A stretch of DNA of 64,000 nt. Origin: Gerris lacustris. Its lineage: Eukaryota; Arthropoda; Insecta; Hemiptera; Gerridae. The notes below the pieces were generated by a model. That model made no database searches, was not told the DNA's origin, and saw only the letters and a list, made by a program, of their open reading frames with translations. This document shows, in pieces, positions 23,513 to 35,504 of this stretch; positions within the stretch are counted from its first letter, which is position 1; every line of letters starts with the position of its first letter. The stretch lies in contig OX578279.1 in assembly GCA_951217055.1 (NCBI GenBank), forward strand, positions 27,306,173 through 27,370,172, in the 5' to 3' direction. The translations under genes were made by a program, and so were the position numbers.

Positions 23513-23599
23513 TTCACCCTTGAGGGAATAAAGACTTTACAGACTATTTACATGCGTAAACACGCATTTCTAAAAAGCCATAAGGTTAATATGGACTAA

Positions 23600-23855
23600 C
23601 GATAGGATAATTGTGATCTACCATACGAATTTCATCCGAACCATACGAGTTGTTTTTATAATAAGGTTGACAAAAATTTTGAACGAAAAACCGACTAAGC
23701 GACAGACAAATACGAGATAAAAAATTTATTCAGATGTCCGAAACGGATTTCTGTCCAGACTTTTTTTAAATCAGAGGCACGCAAATATTTCGTTTTTAAG
23801 AACGATCACAATGCATCCTTTACCTTCGGTAAGCTAAGATAAAATATATAACTAG
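23600..23855 (+). repeat. Family A fragment (right part)
   Basis: CGACAGACAAATACGAGA, GATGTCCGAAACGGATTTCTGTCC, GAACGATCACAATGC and TTTACCTTCGGTAAGCT match the right half of family A. A TGCCAGG/CCTGGCA hairpin follows at 23861..23880. Confidence 0.65.
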
Positions 23856-23880
23856 TCAAGTGCCAGGAGTCTCCCTGGCA

Positions 23881-25470
23881 TTTCAGCTGGGAGGATTTAA
23901 ATGAATGAATGATAAAATATATGTGTGTACATAATATATACATATGCATATCCATTCTAGTTATAGGCTTTTAATTTGATAAAATAGATTTTTAAAATTA
24001 GACGCATGTGAACGGGATACCTAGTTACAAGCCTAAAGAAGACCAAAGGTGGAGGGCGAAATGTAGCAATTGAAAAAAAGTGATTTTATTTAATGAATTA
24101 AAGAAAACCAATTAACCCTTTAAAAGGCCTAATTCTAAAGAAAAAAATGATAAAACTGCTAAAATCAGGTTTTGCTAAGTTTTTGCAGTCCAATTCGATA
24201 ACGCGCATGCTTAAGCGCATTAAAGAACTAATACGTCACGATTCAAAGAAAGATATGCAAACCTTGGAATAAGTTACACAACTATGTAAAGAAATATTGC
24301 GATTTATAGATAGCTACTCAACTCCAACTAAGAAGATATAACGTTATCTGCAACGCAAAGAATTCTATCAATAATAATGAAGAGAAATGGCAGACTGCGG
24401 GATGTAGATAATTGATTAGGCGTCAAAACCAAAGGAGGGGAAGGATCAGGTGCAAAATAAACTCAGCTCAAAGCTTTTACCAAATAATTACCATTATCTT
24501 TTCCTCACTCACGTACTCAAAATATTTTCTGCTCTCTTCATCAAAATAAAATGACATATTTAGTAAGAATAAAACACCAACAGGTTCTTAGGTACACTGC
24601 AATTTTTAAATAAAATTGAATAATGCTAGTAAACATAAAGATGAAAATGGCATCTCACAAAATATAGCATTAACAATAGACTCAATTTACTGTGGTACAT
24701 TGTTTCCTCGCGTTCTATCGCGTATACTTTGAACATGTTATGCTTTCTATTTTAAGAATAGTTATTTACTACAGAGGCGAAGCCGAGGCAGGAAAATTAC
24801 ATGTTGACTGACGAGGCGAAGCCGTGCCATGAAAATGTTAATTACCTGCTAAGGTGTAAAACCGAAGCAGGTAATCTTTAAACGAGTCAGGAATGTTTCC
24901 TTTGCTGCATAGTTGCATACAATATTTTATCTACTAACGGCAGAAAAATTACACTAATTATAGTATTCCCTTTTTAATATATAAAAGATTTAAAGAAATG
25001 AAGTTGTAAAAAAACGAAAGTTTGAGTCATCAAGAAAACAAAACAAAGGCAAAACGAATTTAGTTGTTGCCACTTTTTTATTAACAGCGGTGTTTTATCT
25101 CAATTTTTATTTAAATAATCACTGTAAAAAATAATACCATTTGTTTTATTACTATACTTATTTAAGTTTTTTCAAAAACATAATATAAATATTTAGCAGA
25201 ATATTACGCTTAAATATATAAAAATGAACAATGTGGGAGTGTTTATAACCTGCGATGTAGTAACCTTTTTGTGGTAAAATTGTTTCATAATTTTGCAGCC
25301 TCTTTGTTATTTTGCTGACACTTTGATATTTTGCTGGCACTTTATTATGTAGTTTGCTGCGTGTTTTTTTTTTACATGTTACAAAAGAATCAAGAATAAA
25401 GACATTTTGTAGATTGAAGACAGTACAACAATGATTAATTTTGCTGCCGTGAATAGATAAAGATCTTTTT
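23881..25470. other. Interval with a short GAGGCGAAGCCG motif cluster, no gene
   Basis: At 24770..24880 the phrase GAGGCGAAGCCG occurs twice, with a third degenerate version (CCGAAGCAGG) and ACCTGCT/AGCAGGT as an inverted pair. The remainder is AT-rich without coding signal. Confidence 0.45.
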
Positions 25471-25612
25471 AGTCTCCGCGATTTTAAGAAATCCTTGACA
25501 GAAATCCGTTTTCGACATCAGGGGACATTTTACGTCTGTTTTCTGTCAGTCGATCTATTCAACATTTTTGCGAACCACCTTATCTTAAAATTGATTCGTC
25601 TGATATTATAGA
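25471..25612 (-). repeat. Family A fragment (reverse)
   Basis: GACAGAAATCCGTTTTCGACATC, GACATTTTACGTCTG, TTTTTGCGAACCACCTTATCTTAAAA and GATTCGTCTGATATTA match the reverse complement of the family A interior. Both ends are missing. Confidence 0.55.
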
Positions 25613-25646
25613 TTTTTTTCTTGTCTGACTTGGGCTTGCACACCAA

Positions 25647-26074
25647 AACTATAAACGTAAGGACACTAACAGACTGAACGAACTCTTATTGCGACTCCTC
25701 GACTAAATATAAAACCTATATCTATTCCTATCTAATAAAGTCCTAGTCCTACAATTCAAAACATAAACCTATGGGACCTATGAGTTCTCGGGTAGCACCA
25801 AGCACTCAAATTCTTATAGGATCCAATCCCTTCAATCAAGGATCCTTCGAAAATGACAAAATATCATATAGCACACGTTTTCAATCTCACAATCCACAAC
25901 GACCTCAAAAATCCCTTTGTACAAGACCTCGCTTCTTACCGCTACACAAAATTTCATGAAAAACTAAACCATTATCCAATTCCTTTCGTTGAATTCATGG
26001 CTACCATCTATATCCCCGACCGTTCTCCTAGTCGGCTGAAAAGGTGTTTTTCAAGAGATTTATTAAAATAATTA
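25647..26074 (+). pseudogene. Jockey-like non-LTR retrotransposon ORF2, C-terminal remnant
   Basis: Two frames must be joined to read it. The first (~25653..25848) gives KRKDTNRLNELLLRLLD and, after in-frame stops, LVLQFKT-stop-TYG then SNSYRIQSLQSRILRK. A frameshift near 25850 leads into the second (25853..26071), which reads LTIHNDLKNPFVQDLAS, KFHEKLNHYPIPFV and RLKRCFSRDLLK before a stop. This order matches the region after the reverse transcriptase domain of Jockey-clade ORF2 proteins (a WTYG-like block, QS..LR, an HxDLxIPxV-like block, a HPNP-like block and a terminal RLKR..RDL). Several stops and the frameshift make it non-functional. Typical 5' truncation would explain the missing endonuclease and RT. 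Confidence 0.7.
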
Positions 26075-27000
26075 ACAATATCTGACAGGAGTACTGCCAC
26101 TGGGTAGCCTCTCCTTTCACGGATACATCACGCTAATTACTCGTAATCATTGAAATAGCTATATTACTAATAGCAATCTTTTGAAAGTAACTTTCAGTTT
26201 AAAAAATGAAATTTTGATGTTCAATGGTAATTAAATTTTACTACAAAAATTCGAAACAACTAATTCATTAAAAACACTAGAGCAAGTGATTATGTAAACG
26301 TACATAAGAAATTTTAGTACGAGCTTTATCGGACTGATTTTTTTTAAATCACATTCATGATTAATAAATTCAAATATAAAATGTTACACAATGAGTCTTT
26401 CTTATTCAATTTTTTACTTATTATACTCGTAGAGTTCATTTTGTCACATATTATAATTGCTATTATCGCTTTTAGCTGATAGTATTTTTACAAGCAAATG
26501 TAAAGGCTAGTATAGATTGGGATCAGATCTGCCTGGCTAATATAGAAGGACCCCCTATTCAGTATTCATGGTGGCCAGCGGACCACTCCAGATGGAAATG
26601 TCGAAGTTGTTAACAAGATTCTGAAAGCAAGCTTGGAATGAATACGAGTACTAATTAATCCTACGCAAATGGCTAAAAACAGGTCCAAAAAAGTTTTTTT
26701 CTTTAAAAAAAAAAACTTACTATGCATATTGTGTTGTTAAAAAAACAAGATTGTGCAGAGGAGAAGTTCGATAAAATACAAATTGATGCTGAACAGATTG
26801 ACACTTCTGAAAACATTTCGCATAAAGTGTATTATTTAAAAAAAAAAAAAAAAAAAAATCTAAATTAACTAACTTGAAGAGCAATGAATGAAAAATAATG
26901 CAATCGATCATGAACAATTTAGTTTGTTATTGTATAGTTCATAAATAACATTATAACGTTGATATAATGACACCTAATCTATATTAATAATATATATACA
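26075..27000. other. AT-rich interval, no gene seen
   Basis: Includes a 19-A run near 26840. No recognised repeats. Confidence 0.5.
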
Positions 27001-27759
<759 letters not shown>

Positions 27760-28115
27760 ATATATTATAAATATAATTTCCACACAAGGATGCGATAAGA
27801 CACCAAGGGGGTAAGAGGGAGGGAGGGGGGATACATAAGGAAAATACCTCTACTTTTCCCGGAAGGATAAATTTTTTAACCTTTTCTGTTCTGTAGTCGG
27901 AGTCAATTACTAATAAGGGATTTTTGCAACTTTATCCAAAAGGAGTAGGTGGATATATGAACATGGGATGGGAGGGAAGAGGAAATTGGGGCATCTAGAT
28001 ATTCTCGCTTGGTAAAAAACTTCAAGTTTCTTGACGGTAGTTTATAAACCATCCAAATAAAAAAATAAATTAAAAATTACACAGTCCGTAGCGGAGTACG
28101 GGCATCGAGTTAGTA
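27760..28115 (-). repeat. Family D repeat, reverse copy
   Basis: Read in reverse it parallels 51961..52290: a CCCGTACTCCGCTACGG head, TTTATAAACTACCGTCAAGAAAC, AGCGAGAATATCTAGAT, a C-rich CCTCCCTCCC stretch and CTTGGTG. Divergence is moderate, and the tandem tail seen at 52.4-53.2 kb is absent. Confidence 0.75.
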
Positions 28116-30067
28116 ATCTATAGTACAAAAACAAGTCTAAAAACTTGCAAAATATTAAATTAATTGTAAGAAATAAGATCGTTTACAAATAAATATAAGA
28201 AAATTAATTATATTTTTATGCTGTTAAATTAGTAATAAATTATGTACTTAAAATTGATTTATATAAACAATATTATGTTGAAGAAATGACAAAATTGTTT
28301 TACATAAAATGAACTAGTGAAAAAAGAATTTTAATTAACTTAATTTGCAAGAGATAAGAACGTTTACAAAAAATTTATTTTTTATAAGTATAATTAATTA
28401 AATTTTTCTAGTTTCAAAAGAAAAAGATTTAACTTAGTTTCCAATGTAATAAAGTTTCTAAAAATTAAATAGTTCATTTATTCGAATAAAATTTATTTAA
28501 GGAAATCTTTCTCTAGCTTTTGCTAAAATTATCTTAAATATTTCTTGTATTGATTACTTCATGTAGAACTAGGTATAATGAAATACTGTTTCATATTGTT
28601 TTCTTGTGAGAGATATAGTATAGGCACTATAAAAACTTTCTAATCTTTTATCAGATCTGAATGTTTATTTTCAAGGAATAAGAACCACACACAAACAAAA
28701 TGTGGAAAATTAAATAATTAAAAAAAAAACTGGGAGATTACTGTATTTTTGATAACTCAAATTAAAATATAATTTTAATCAAGGAAATGTGTAATCTCTG
28801 ACATTTTATTTATTATAATCAAAAAAAGGCATCGTAAGAAAAAAAAATTGAATAGTATAAGTGTTTGAAAATTATCATTTCGTGATATCATAAATAAATT
28901 AAATTTGTAAGACAAATCGAAATAAGGGAACTAAAGTAAACTATAAAAAGAAAAGTTATTGGAATCAATAATAAAGATCTAGATAATGTAAAAGAATGAT
29001 GGTTCACATTGGGTTGCTGATAGGAGTTAGATTTCATCCTAGCTCAAAGCAAGGATTCTGGTTTAAGCCTTGGCTTAGCCATTATATCCCACTTAGCCTT
29101 CCGCAGGCGATGCTATTAAAGATCCAACAATATATAGGCAAGAGGCTGGCTTCTAGAGCCGAACCAGGAGGCCACAAGCTTCATCCCTTTTCATTAGAAT
29201 GACATTCAAACACTGAGGCTATAACCTCCCTATAAAGGCTTTAACCCTAAGAAAAGGCACATCTTTTAATAAGGAGACGTTAACTTACTCTTCCTCTAAC
29301 ATAACTTAACCATTAGAGACCCAAAAGACCGGAATAAATTATGCATTTACCCTTTAAAGAATAGAAAAGACTAAATAGAACAGATTTTAAATGAGAAAAT
29401 CGTAATCAAACAATCGTAAATAAAAAGAAACCATTTTATTCTACATTAATAGCTATAAGATGGATTTGTACAGGAATCACGTTAAAATAAGAAAACAATT
29501 ACAATTACTTCTAAATCATTTACTACTATCTAAAAGTAATTTTCAGCGCGACAAAAAGAAGATAATTTAATTGCAGCACATATTACAATTTTATCCTAGT
29601 ACCCAAACTGAGTTGAAATAATACAGAATTCTACAATACGTTTCCAATCCAGAATTAATGAAATCAAATTGTGCAAGTAAAATAGTTGTACTGATATCAA
29701 CTAATTCAAAGCCGAAGCTGATAAAACTTTTATAGTTAAAATGCGTCCAACAAGAATTGGCAATTATATGATAAACCCAGCCTAGATAGAGAGTAAGCAT
29801 AAGGTCAACCTTTTATCTTATGATTGTGGGTCAATACGTTTCGAATGCTTGAGCTCTTCCACACAAGACCACACAGAGAAAAATTAGGTACATGAATTAT
29901 TCTTGTTATGATTGTGTACTTTCAGTGAGTTAGCCGCACTATTAATTCTGCGGACAAAATTAGAAAAATATGTAATTAATTAGCATTTAAACATTTTTTA
30001 TCTATTTTTTTACCTATTTAAACATATTTTTTTAGCAAAACGTGGATGACAGAATTTTTAAACTAAC
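28116..30067. other. AT-rich interval, no gene supported
   Basis: About 28996..29290 is less AT-rich and holds a 68-codon frame with no recognisable domain. Otherwise plain AT-rich DNA. Confidence 0.45.
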
Positions 30068-30316
30068 TTGGTTTTCAGGTGAAATCCGCGTCACGAAAAG
30101 TTTGAAGACCGACGTTTCGCTTTCACTACTGGATGTATCTTCAGGGGTGTGGTGCATCGTGATGTTAACTCGAAGCAACAAGTTATACTGTTGAAGATAT
30201 AGTGTTGCTTCGAGTTGACATCACGATGCACCACTCTCCTGAAGATGTATCCAGTAGTGAAAGCGAAATGTCGGACTTCAAACCCTGCGTGATGCAGATT
30301 TCACCGGAAAATCAAG
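30068..30316. mobile_element. Foldback MITE, family G, copy 1
   Basis: The two halves are imperfect inverted repeats for about 115 bp each: CTTGGTTTTCAGGTGAAATC at the left against GATTTCACCGGAAAATCAAG at the right, then CGCTTTCACTACTGGATGTA, TCTTCAGG and GTGGTGCATCGTGATG mirrored. The loop is short (~30 bp, near 30185). A second copy lies at 35914..36130. No protein, and no clear target duplication. Confidence 0.85.
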
Positions 30317-32232
30317 ATAGCAATTATGAGACAACCCACGGAATTCTATGCAACCCGACATAAATACGAGTATGTATACCTTTTTCGTGAGCCCAATTTA
30401 GTTGTCATTGCCCCGTCTATGTAAGTCCCCCGGTATCTATTTTTGCTTCACTCACAATTAACAATTTTACTCTTTTGAATTAAAATGACCGACAACATCA
30501 AAACATCTTTCGGTAGATTTTATTTCAATTTTTCATACTAATATGTAAGCAAGAAACATGTTGTATGAGAGCCATTATTTGGTCTTAGCTTAACGAGATG
30601 GTCCCTACATCGTAATTATTAGATACATCTAATGTATTTAAATGAGTAATAACCATTTTATGACAGCTTGCAACGTAATTGAAAAATATGAAAGAAAATT
30701 AAAAGAACAATTATGGTTTTGAAATAATTAGCAGGTTTTATGTAGATCTAGGAAATTAGTGTTTAATGTTTCAGTCGAGTTCTTGTTAGAGAAAAAGGCG
30801 TGCCCGGTAGAAAAGGTTTTACCTCTCTTTAGTGCTAAATAATTTAGGTAGGTAAATTCCTTCTTAGAAATGGTTAAAATGGGAAAGAGAAAAGGAGATT
30901 TCGAGGATTAAACGAGGCACAAAGACCAAAAAGAGCCATTTTTAGAGGAAATCTTTGAAGGGCTCGAGGTCTGTCGGTCTTTTGCCTCTGCTCGGCTGTC
31001 CGTTTCATCTCTCGGGAAAAGGTTTAGAAGCGAAGGAGATCCCAGCGGGCCTTAAAGGGATACGCATCCTGAGCCCTACTTCCTCACCGGCCGGTTGAAA
31101 ACATCCATTACAGCCAGATAGAAGGGTAGAAATCCGTCCGATGGGACGTAGCATGGCATCCGTATACACAAACCGAGGAGAAATGGGGCACCATCTCTTG
31201 ATGTTGGACAGAGGGAATTTCTGATAGAATGAGTGACTTAGCCACAGGGCCTTGAACAACCCAAGCAGATTATACAAGGAAAATCGGCCGACAAAAAAAA
31301 CCTCAAGCAAGAAAAGAAAGAAAAAAACTAACAGCAGTCCCAGATATAAACTGGCGTAGAATAAAAATGAGCAGAGATCAAAATTTAAAACCACTATTCT
31401 AAGAAATCTTTATCCAAAAGTATATACTTATCTCAAACACGATTTTACATTTGTTAAAAGAGGAAAGAGAAAAGGAGATTTCAAGAATTAAATCTTTACA
31501 CAACGTGAGTTAAGGAAGTGTTGCACAACACTATCTTTCAGAAAGCTATTTAAATATAAATTAAGAATAAAAGCAGTAAACATCCTCCTATAGTTTAGGA
31601 AATTACGATTTTTAATCTTAAATCAGTAATAAATATTAGATTAACAACTTAATCAAAAGTAATTTCATTTTAAAACAACAAATAAGAAGAATCATTTACA
31701 GAAGTCATACTTCTGTAAATGATCTTAAAACTAAAGAACAAAAAAACATTTAAAGATATTTCATATTTTTGCACGTTAATATTTACTTAATAAATACATA
31801 ATTTATAGATGAATGAGTGTAAATATTTTTCTTTATTCATAATTAACAATTTTACACTTCTGAATTAAAATTTCTATATGTAGGGGTGAAAGGGTAAGAG
31901 GTTTTAAAACGGGTTTATGAGCTACATAAACTTTTGTAAATACATATTATCTGTTTTTCATCAAAGTCAAATATGAAAACCTAAGAATAAATTAGTTTCA
32001 TTAACACAATGATTGTAAAGATAACAATATGATATGTTATCCACAAATTGTTACAGAACAATGGAAATTATCATCAGAGTATCAAATGTCTTTAAGTTTA
32101 AGGAAACAAAATAATTATCTTAAACTGCATAAAGTAATTGTATAAAAAATAAAACAATAAGAAAACTAATCAAAATAATTATTTAAAGTCTGATAGTTAA
32201 ATTAAATAGTTAATATAATGATTCCAAATTAG
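30317..32232. other. Gene-upstream interval with a G+C-richer island
   Basis: 30880..31250 is clearly less AT-rich (CGAAGGAGATCCCAGCGGGCC, CCTCACCGGCCGG). A 129-codon minus frame (31005..31394) crosses it: a hydrophobic N-terminus, then an R/P/G-rich end. I see no known domain. GAAAGAGAAAAGGAGATTTC occurs twice (~30884 and ~31464). A short perfect hairpin sits at 31691. An upstream regulatory role for the gene at 32271 is possible but unsupported. Confidence 0.4.
31691..31723. repeat. Perfect hairpin, 15-bp stem, 3-nt loop
   Basis: ATCATTTACAGAAGT and ACTTCTGTAAATGAT flank CAT. Same architecture as the 22595 hairpin. Confidence 0.95.
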
Positions 32233-32267
32233 TATATAAAGGAACAGCTAAGTGAAGAGAGTCAGTT
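32233..32267 (+). promoter_or_regulatory. TATA box and initiator of the secreted chitin-binding gene
   Basis: TATATAAA lies at 32233..32240 and an arthropod-type initiator TCAGTT at 32262..32267. The predicted +1 A (32264) is 31 bp from the first base of the TATA box, the standard spacing. This leaves a 5' UTR of only 7 nt (AGTTAAA) before the ATG at 32271, itself in a good insect context (TTAAAATG). A leader this short is unusual, so a further upstream start cannot be excluded. Confidence 0.75.
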
Positions 32268-32270
32268 AAA

Positions 32271-32300
32271 ATGTTTAAAGTTGCAGTACTTCTTAGTTTG
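32271..32300 (+). CDS. Secreted mucin-like chitin-binding protein, exon 1 (signal peptide start)
   Basis: Codes MFKVAVLLSL and ends exactly on a codon boundary at a strong donor GTAAGT (32301). Exon 2 continues in phase 0 with MFASMVDVKA. Together these form a typical 20-residue signal peptide: Lys near the start, a hydrophobic core, and V and A at -3 and -1 before the predicted cut after residue 20. The exon is too short to appear as an open frame by itself. It is supported by the promoter spacing upstream, the donor, and the completion of a signal peptide that exon 2 alone lacks. Confidence 0.8.
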
Positions 32301-33150
32301 GTAAGTCATACTTCTTATTCAAATAATACAAATAATTTTTTTTTGTGTATTACTATGACAATAGTAATATAAAAATTGATTAAATTTATTTTTAATTAAC
32401 AAATTTCCATTTTTAAAAAAGGTATGCCAACATAAAAGTAATAATGATCTATTAGAGAACAGAATTTGTTCATCTATAGCCTAAAATAAATTTTAATCCT
32501 AAATATATTCAATTAATTAATTTCTTATTAAAAATTATGTGACTCTGTTTTTTTAATAAAGATTAATCAAGCAGGTCAAATGATATGTTAATTAATAATG
32601 TGAAATGTGATAAACAATCATATTGTTTAATAGCATGCTGAAATGCTTATTATATTATATAAATATTAAGAACATACACCTGTCCTAAGACTCTGACTTA
32701 GTACACATGTACTGAGGAGGAAAAACAAATTGTTTGGGCTTTTGAGAAACAGCTTTTCATCAAAAATGTTCTTAAACCCCTAAAAAATTATATTTTTTTT
32801 ATTTTTTGAAAATGTAAAACGTGACTAAGAGTAAACGTGACCACAGTTATTGTTGACGGTACGAAAAATATTTTTATAAATGTGGTTCAGAATTACAAAA
32901 AAAGGGTTCTAAATTTTAATTTATTTTGAGAATTATTAAATTTTATTTTATCTTGTAAAATATTTATACAAATATTATTTCATTTTATAAAGTATTTTTT
33001 ACTAAGTTCTTCCTGTTTTTCAAAATCTTTCAATTTGTTTTATTCATGAATAAAAGTATAAATTCAGCAATATCAAATGCGCGCGGACGGTTCAAATTAA
33101 TATGGAGCCATCTGTGGGTTACTTTCATGTACTTTTCAAGATATAATTTT

Positions 33151-33361
33151 TAAGGCCCCCATACACGGTCAAAATGTCTGCGCAAACATGTTACTGTGTA
33201 TGGGGCTGTTTGAAGTTTGGGCAAACACGTTGTTTGCGCAAACCTGATATTGGGCAAATTTAAGCCATACACGTCAAACGTCATGTTTGCGCAAACATCA
33301 AACAGCTCCATACACAGTCAAAATGTTTGCGCAAACATTTTGACCATGTAGGAGGCCTTTA
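33151..33361. mobile_element. Foldback MITE in the intron
   Basis: Ends TAAGGCCCCCATACACGGTC and its near reverse complement ACCATGTAGGAGGCCTTTA are inverted, and the halves keep pairing inwards (GTATGGGGCTGTTTG against CAAACAGCTCCATAC). TGTTTGCGCAAACA-like palindromes recur at least four times inside. No protein. It is inside the intron, away from both splice sites, so it is probably tolerated. Confidence 0.85.
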
Positions 33362-34009
33362 GAGGTTGTTGGAGAAGTAACATTTTAGTATAGTTATTAA
33401 AAGATATAATTTTATACATGGATAAAAAAGTATACATCTACTTAACATTTTTAGTTTAGATGAAACATTTTAACTATATTAATAAGAAGAGCTAGATATT
33501 CAGTAACGTGATATGTACAAGAGAACTTTAAAATAATATTGGATCTCTAAGGTTGTGGTGAATCAAGAAAGAGTTTAGAAACCGTTAATATAGTGAATTA
33601 AAATTAGTACATATAACCAAATAATTATGCTTAAATTAATTAAAATTAATTAAAATAAACCTAACAATAAAATATAAAATTTCCTTTAAAAAGTAGCAAA
33701 CAAAATATTACGTAGAAAGTTTTAAATTTTCTATAAATATCAAGTTTTTCATTATTATAATTAGCAACCAGAAAACTCCAACACGTGCCACTCCTTGGCG
33801 TTAATTAGGGGTTATTCTCAGTACCAAAATGTTTGTTATTATTTAAAATTAATATTACCGAGGATCTAAGTAATTATCAGATTAAAAATCTGTTCGATAC
33901 TACTTACACTGAAGTTTTTCATTAACATACCTCATTATTTCACACATAGTTTTCCTCATATTACCTGTTTTGTCGTTTAAGTTAATTATTAGTAATCATC
34001 TATAAAAAT

Positions 34010-34160
34010 TGGGTGATAAAATAATCTTGCCCTGCAAAGAATCGAACATTACTCTCAAAATAATCGCTATTTTAGGGCAAAAAAGTCGTATTAACAAGGA
34101 CAAAAATAATATATATGTATATATGTTTTAATCAAAATCGTCAGGACCGTTTTTTAGTAT
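34010..34160 (+). repeat. Family E fragment in the intron
   Basis: TTTTAATCAAAATCGTCAGGACCGTTTT matches 16715..16755. Upstream, TTGCCCT and AGGGCAA (34027..34081) pair as a 7-bp stem around an AATCGAAC block that resembles an antisense tRNA T-arm. Confidence 0.45.
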
Positions 34161-34241
34161 TTTTTTAAAATTAATATCTTGGTTTTTTAATAAAACCGTA
34201 AGGCATATTATTAACTTTGACAGAAATATTATGTATTCTAG

Positions 34242-35399
34242 ATGTTTGCGAGTATGGTGGATGTAAAAGCGAAGCAGGGCTCTAATAAGGCGCAAGGAAC
34301 TAAGAAATTCCCCGCTAAGCCAGGATCTGTTCCTGTCCTTTCCCTAAATAACAAGACAACAACGACATCTACAACAACTACAACAACAACAACGACAACG
34401 ACAACGACGGAGATGCCAACAACTAAGATGACAACGAATATGACAACAACTAAGATGCCAACAGCTAAGATGCCAACAACTAATAATATATCATTAACTG
34501 AGATGCTAACAAATAAAGAACTATGTAATATAACGGAAGCAGTAACGAGTACATCTAATGTGACATCCACAAAATATTCGCTCGAAGAGCTTAATGAGAC
34601 ATTCGTAACCCCGATACCAGATCCATTTACTACCCAGGATGAAGTTAGTAATATACCACTTATGTCTATTCCAACCACATTGAGAACCACAAAGTCTACA
34701 GTTTTAAATGCTATTTGGTCAATAGGTGGTGAATGTTCTTCAATGTTTGGATGCGCTGATTGCAATACAGTTCAAGTGTGTAAACCGTCAGCGAAAGGGT
34801 TAGTGAAGGCCTTTACTTTAACTTGTCCTCATACGACACCCTATTGCGAGTTTGCTTCAGGTACGTGTAACACGGTAATTGATGCCAAATGCGCCAGCTC
34901 GGATTACTTCATTTGCCCTGAAGATGGCTATTTTCCAGACCCAGCAAACTGCAGCGTGTACCACACCTGCAACGATTACAACTCAGAATTGTTTAAATGC
35001 TTAAAAGGGCAGAAATATAATCCTGAAACAGGCGCGTGTAATTCAAACGCAGTGTGCAATTATACAGTCAATTGTACAGGACACAGTGAAACGAAACTCA
35101 AAATGGGGTCAACCAAGTATTACGCCTATTGTTCCGGTGGTACACCTATTATTATTTCAAAATGTCCTGGAGAATATAGGCTAAATGAAACATCACAAAT
35201 TTGTGAGCCTGTCTGCGAGAAAGAAGGTTTTATTGCAGATATAACAGACTGTTCTAAATATTACAGTTGTGAAAATTTTTATGTCAACAAATATTTATCT
35301 GTACCCATTCGACAAGACCACACATGTCCACCAAACGAAGCATTTGAACTATCACTTCAACAATGTGTACCTAAAAACCAGAGTACTTGTAAGATCTAA
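34242..35399 (+). CDS. Secreted mucin-like chitin-binding (peritrophin-A/CBM14) protein, exon 2
   Basis: Codes residues 11..395 of the spliced protein. After the predicted signal-peptide cut (residue 20) come a basic linker, a Thr-rich mucin-like block (about 48-90) and a cysteine module (175-227: eight Cys, including CADC and VCKPSAKG). Next is a CBM14 domain (C235-x11-C-x5-C-x9-C-x12-C-x5-C282, with PDPANCSVYHTC). A degenerate module (288-331) lacks one expected Cys. A last CBM14 follows (C335-x11-C-x5-C-x18-C-x12-C-x7-C393, with DCSKYYSC). Ten or so N-glycosylation sequons are visible. Cys spacing and the aromatic before the third Cys are as in peritrophins. Family knowledge implies extracellular chitin binding in gut lining, cuticle or tracheal matrix; which tissue is not shown. 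The start is set by exon 1, since opening at 34242 would leave only half a signal peptide. A mirror frame on the minus strand (34238..34765) is a Val-rich shadow. Confidence 0.9.
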   Translation: MFASMVDVKAKQGSNKAQGTKKFPAKPGSVPVLSLNNKTTTTSTTTTTTTTTTTTTEMPTTKMTTNMTTTKMPTAKMPTTNNISLTEMLTNKELCNITEAVTSTSNVTSTKYSLEELNETFVTPIPDPFTTQDEVSNIPLMSIPTTLRTTKSTVLNAIWSIGGECSSMFGCADCNTVQVCKPSAKGLVKAFTLTCPHTTPYCEFASGTCNTVIDAKCASSDYFICPEDGYFPDPANCSVYHTCNDYNSELFKCLKGQKYNPETGACNSNAVCNYTVNCTGHSETKLKMGSTKYYAYCSGGTPIIISKCPGEYRLNETSQICEPVCEKEGFIADITDCSKYYSCENFYVNKYLSVPIRQDHTCPPNEAFELSLQQCVPKNQSTCKI

Positions 35400-35498
35400 A
35401 TATATTACTTGTTCTCTCATTATAAGATATATATTATTATTTATACATAAATTATGATTATATAATTAACCATAAAACTCCGTTTACATTCGAAAGGA

Positions 35499-35504
35499 AA
35501 TAAA
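35499..35504 (+). terminator. Poly(A) signal AATAAA
   Basis: AATAAA is 100 bp past the stop at 35397..35399, within GGAAATAAAAATTATAC. It is the first canonical hexamer downstream and the best candidate for 3' end formation of the chitin-binding gene. Confidence 0.65.

Larger units (their letters stand above)
32301..34241 (+). other. Phase-0 GT-AG intron of the chitin-binding gene (1941 bp)
   Basis: Donor GTAAGT at 32301; acceptor TTCTAG ending at 34241. A branch-point-like TATTAAC lies about 25-30 bases upstream of the acceptor. It contains a foldback element (33151..33361) and a family E fragment (~34010..34160). The rest is AT-rich. Confidence 0.75.

Noticed and set aside
34027..34081. 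Possible tRNA gene on the minus strand
   Set aside because: The acceptor-like stem pairs over only 7 bp, total length is too short, and no D or anticodon arm can be drawn.
34238..34765. 175-codon minus-strand open frame
   Set aside because: It mirrors the Thr-rich exon 2 of the chitin-binding gene; the poly-Val content is the reverse of the ACA/ACG repeats.
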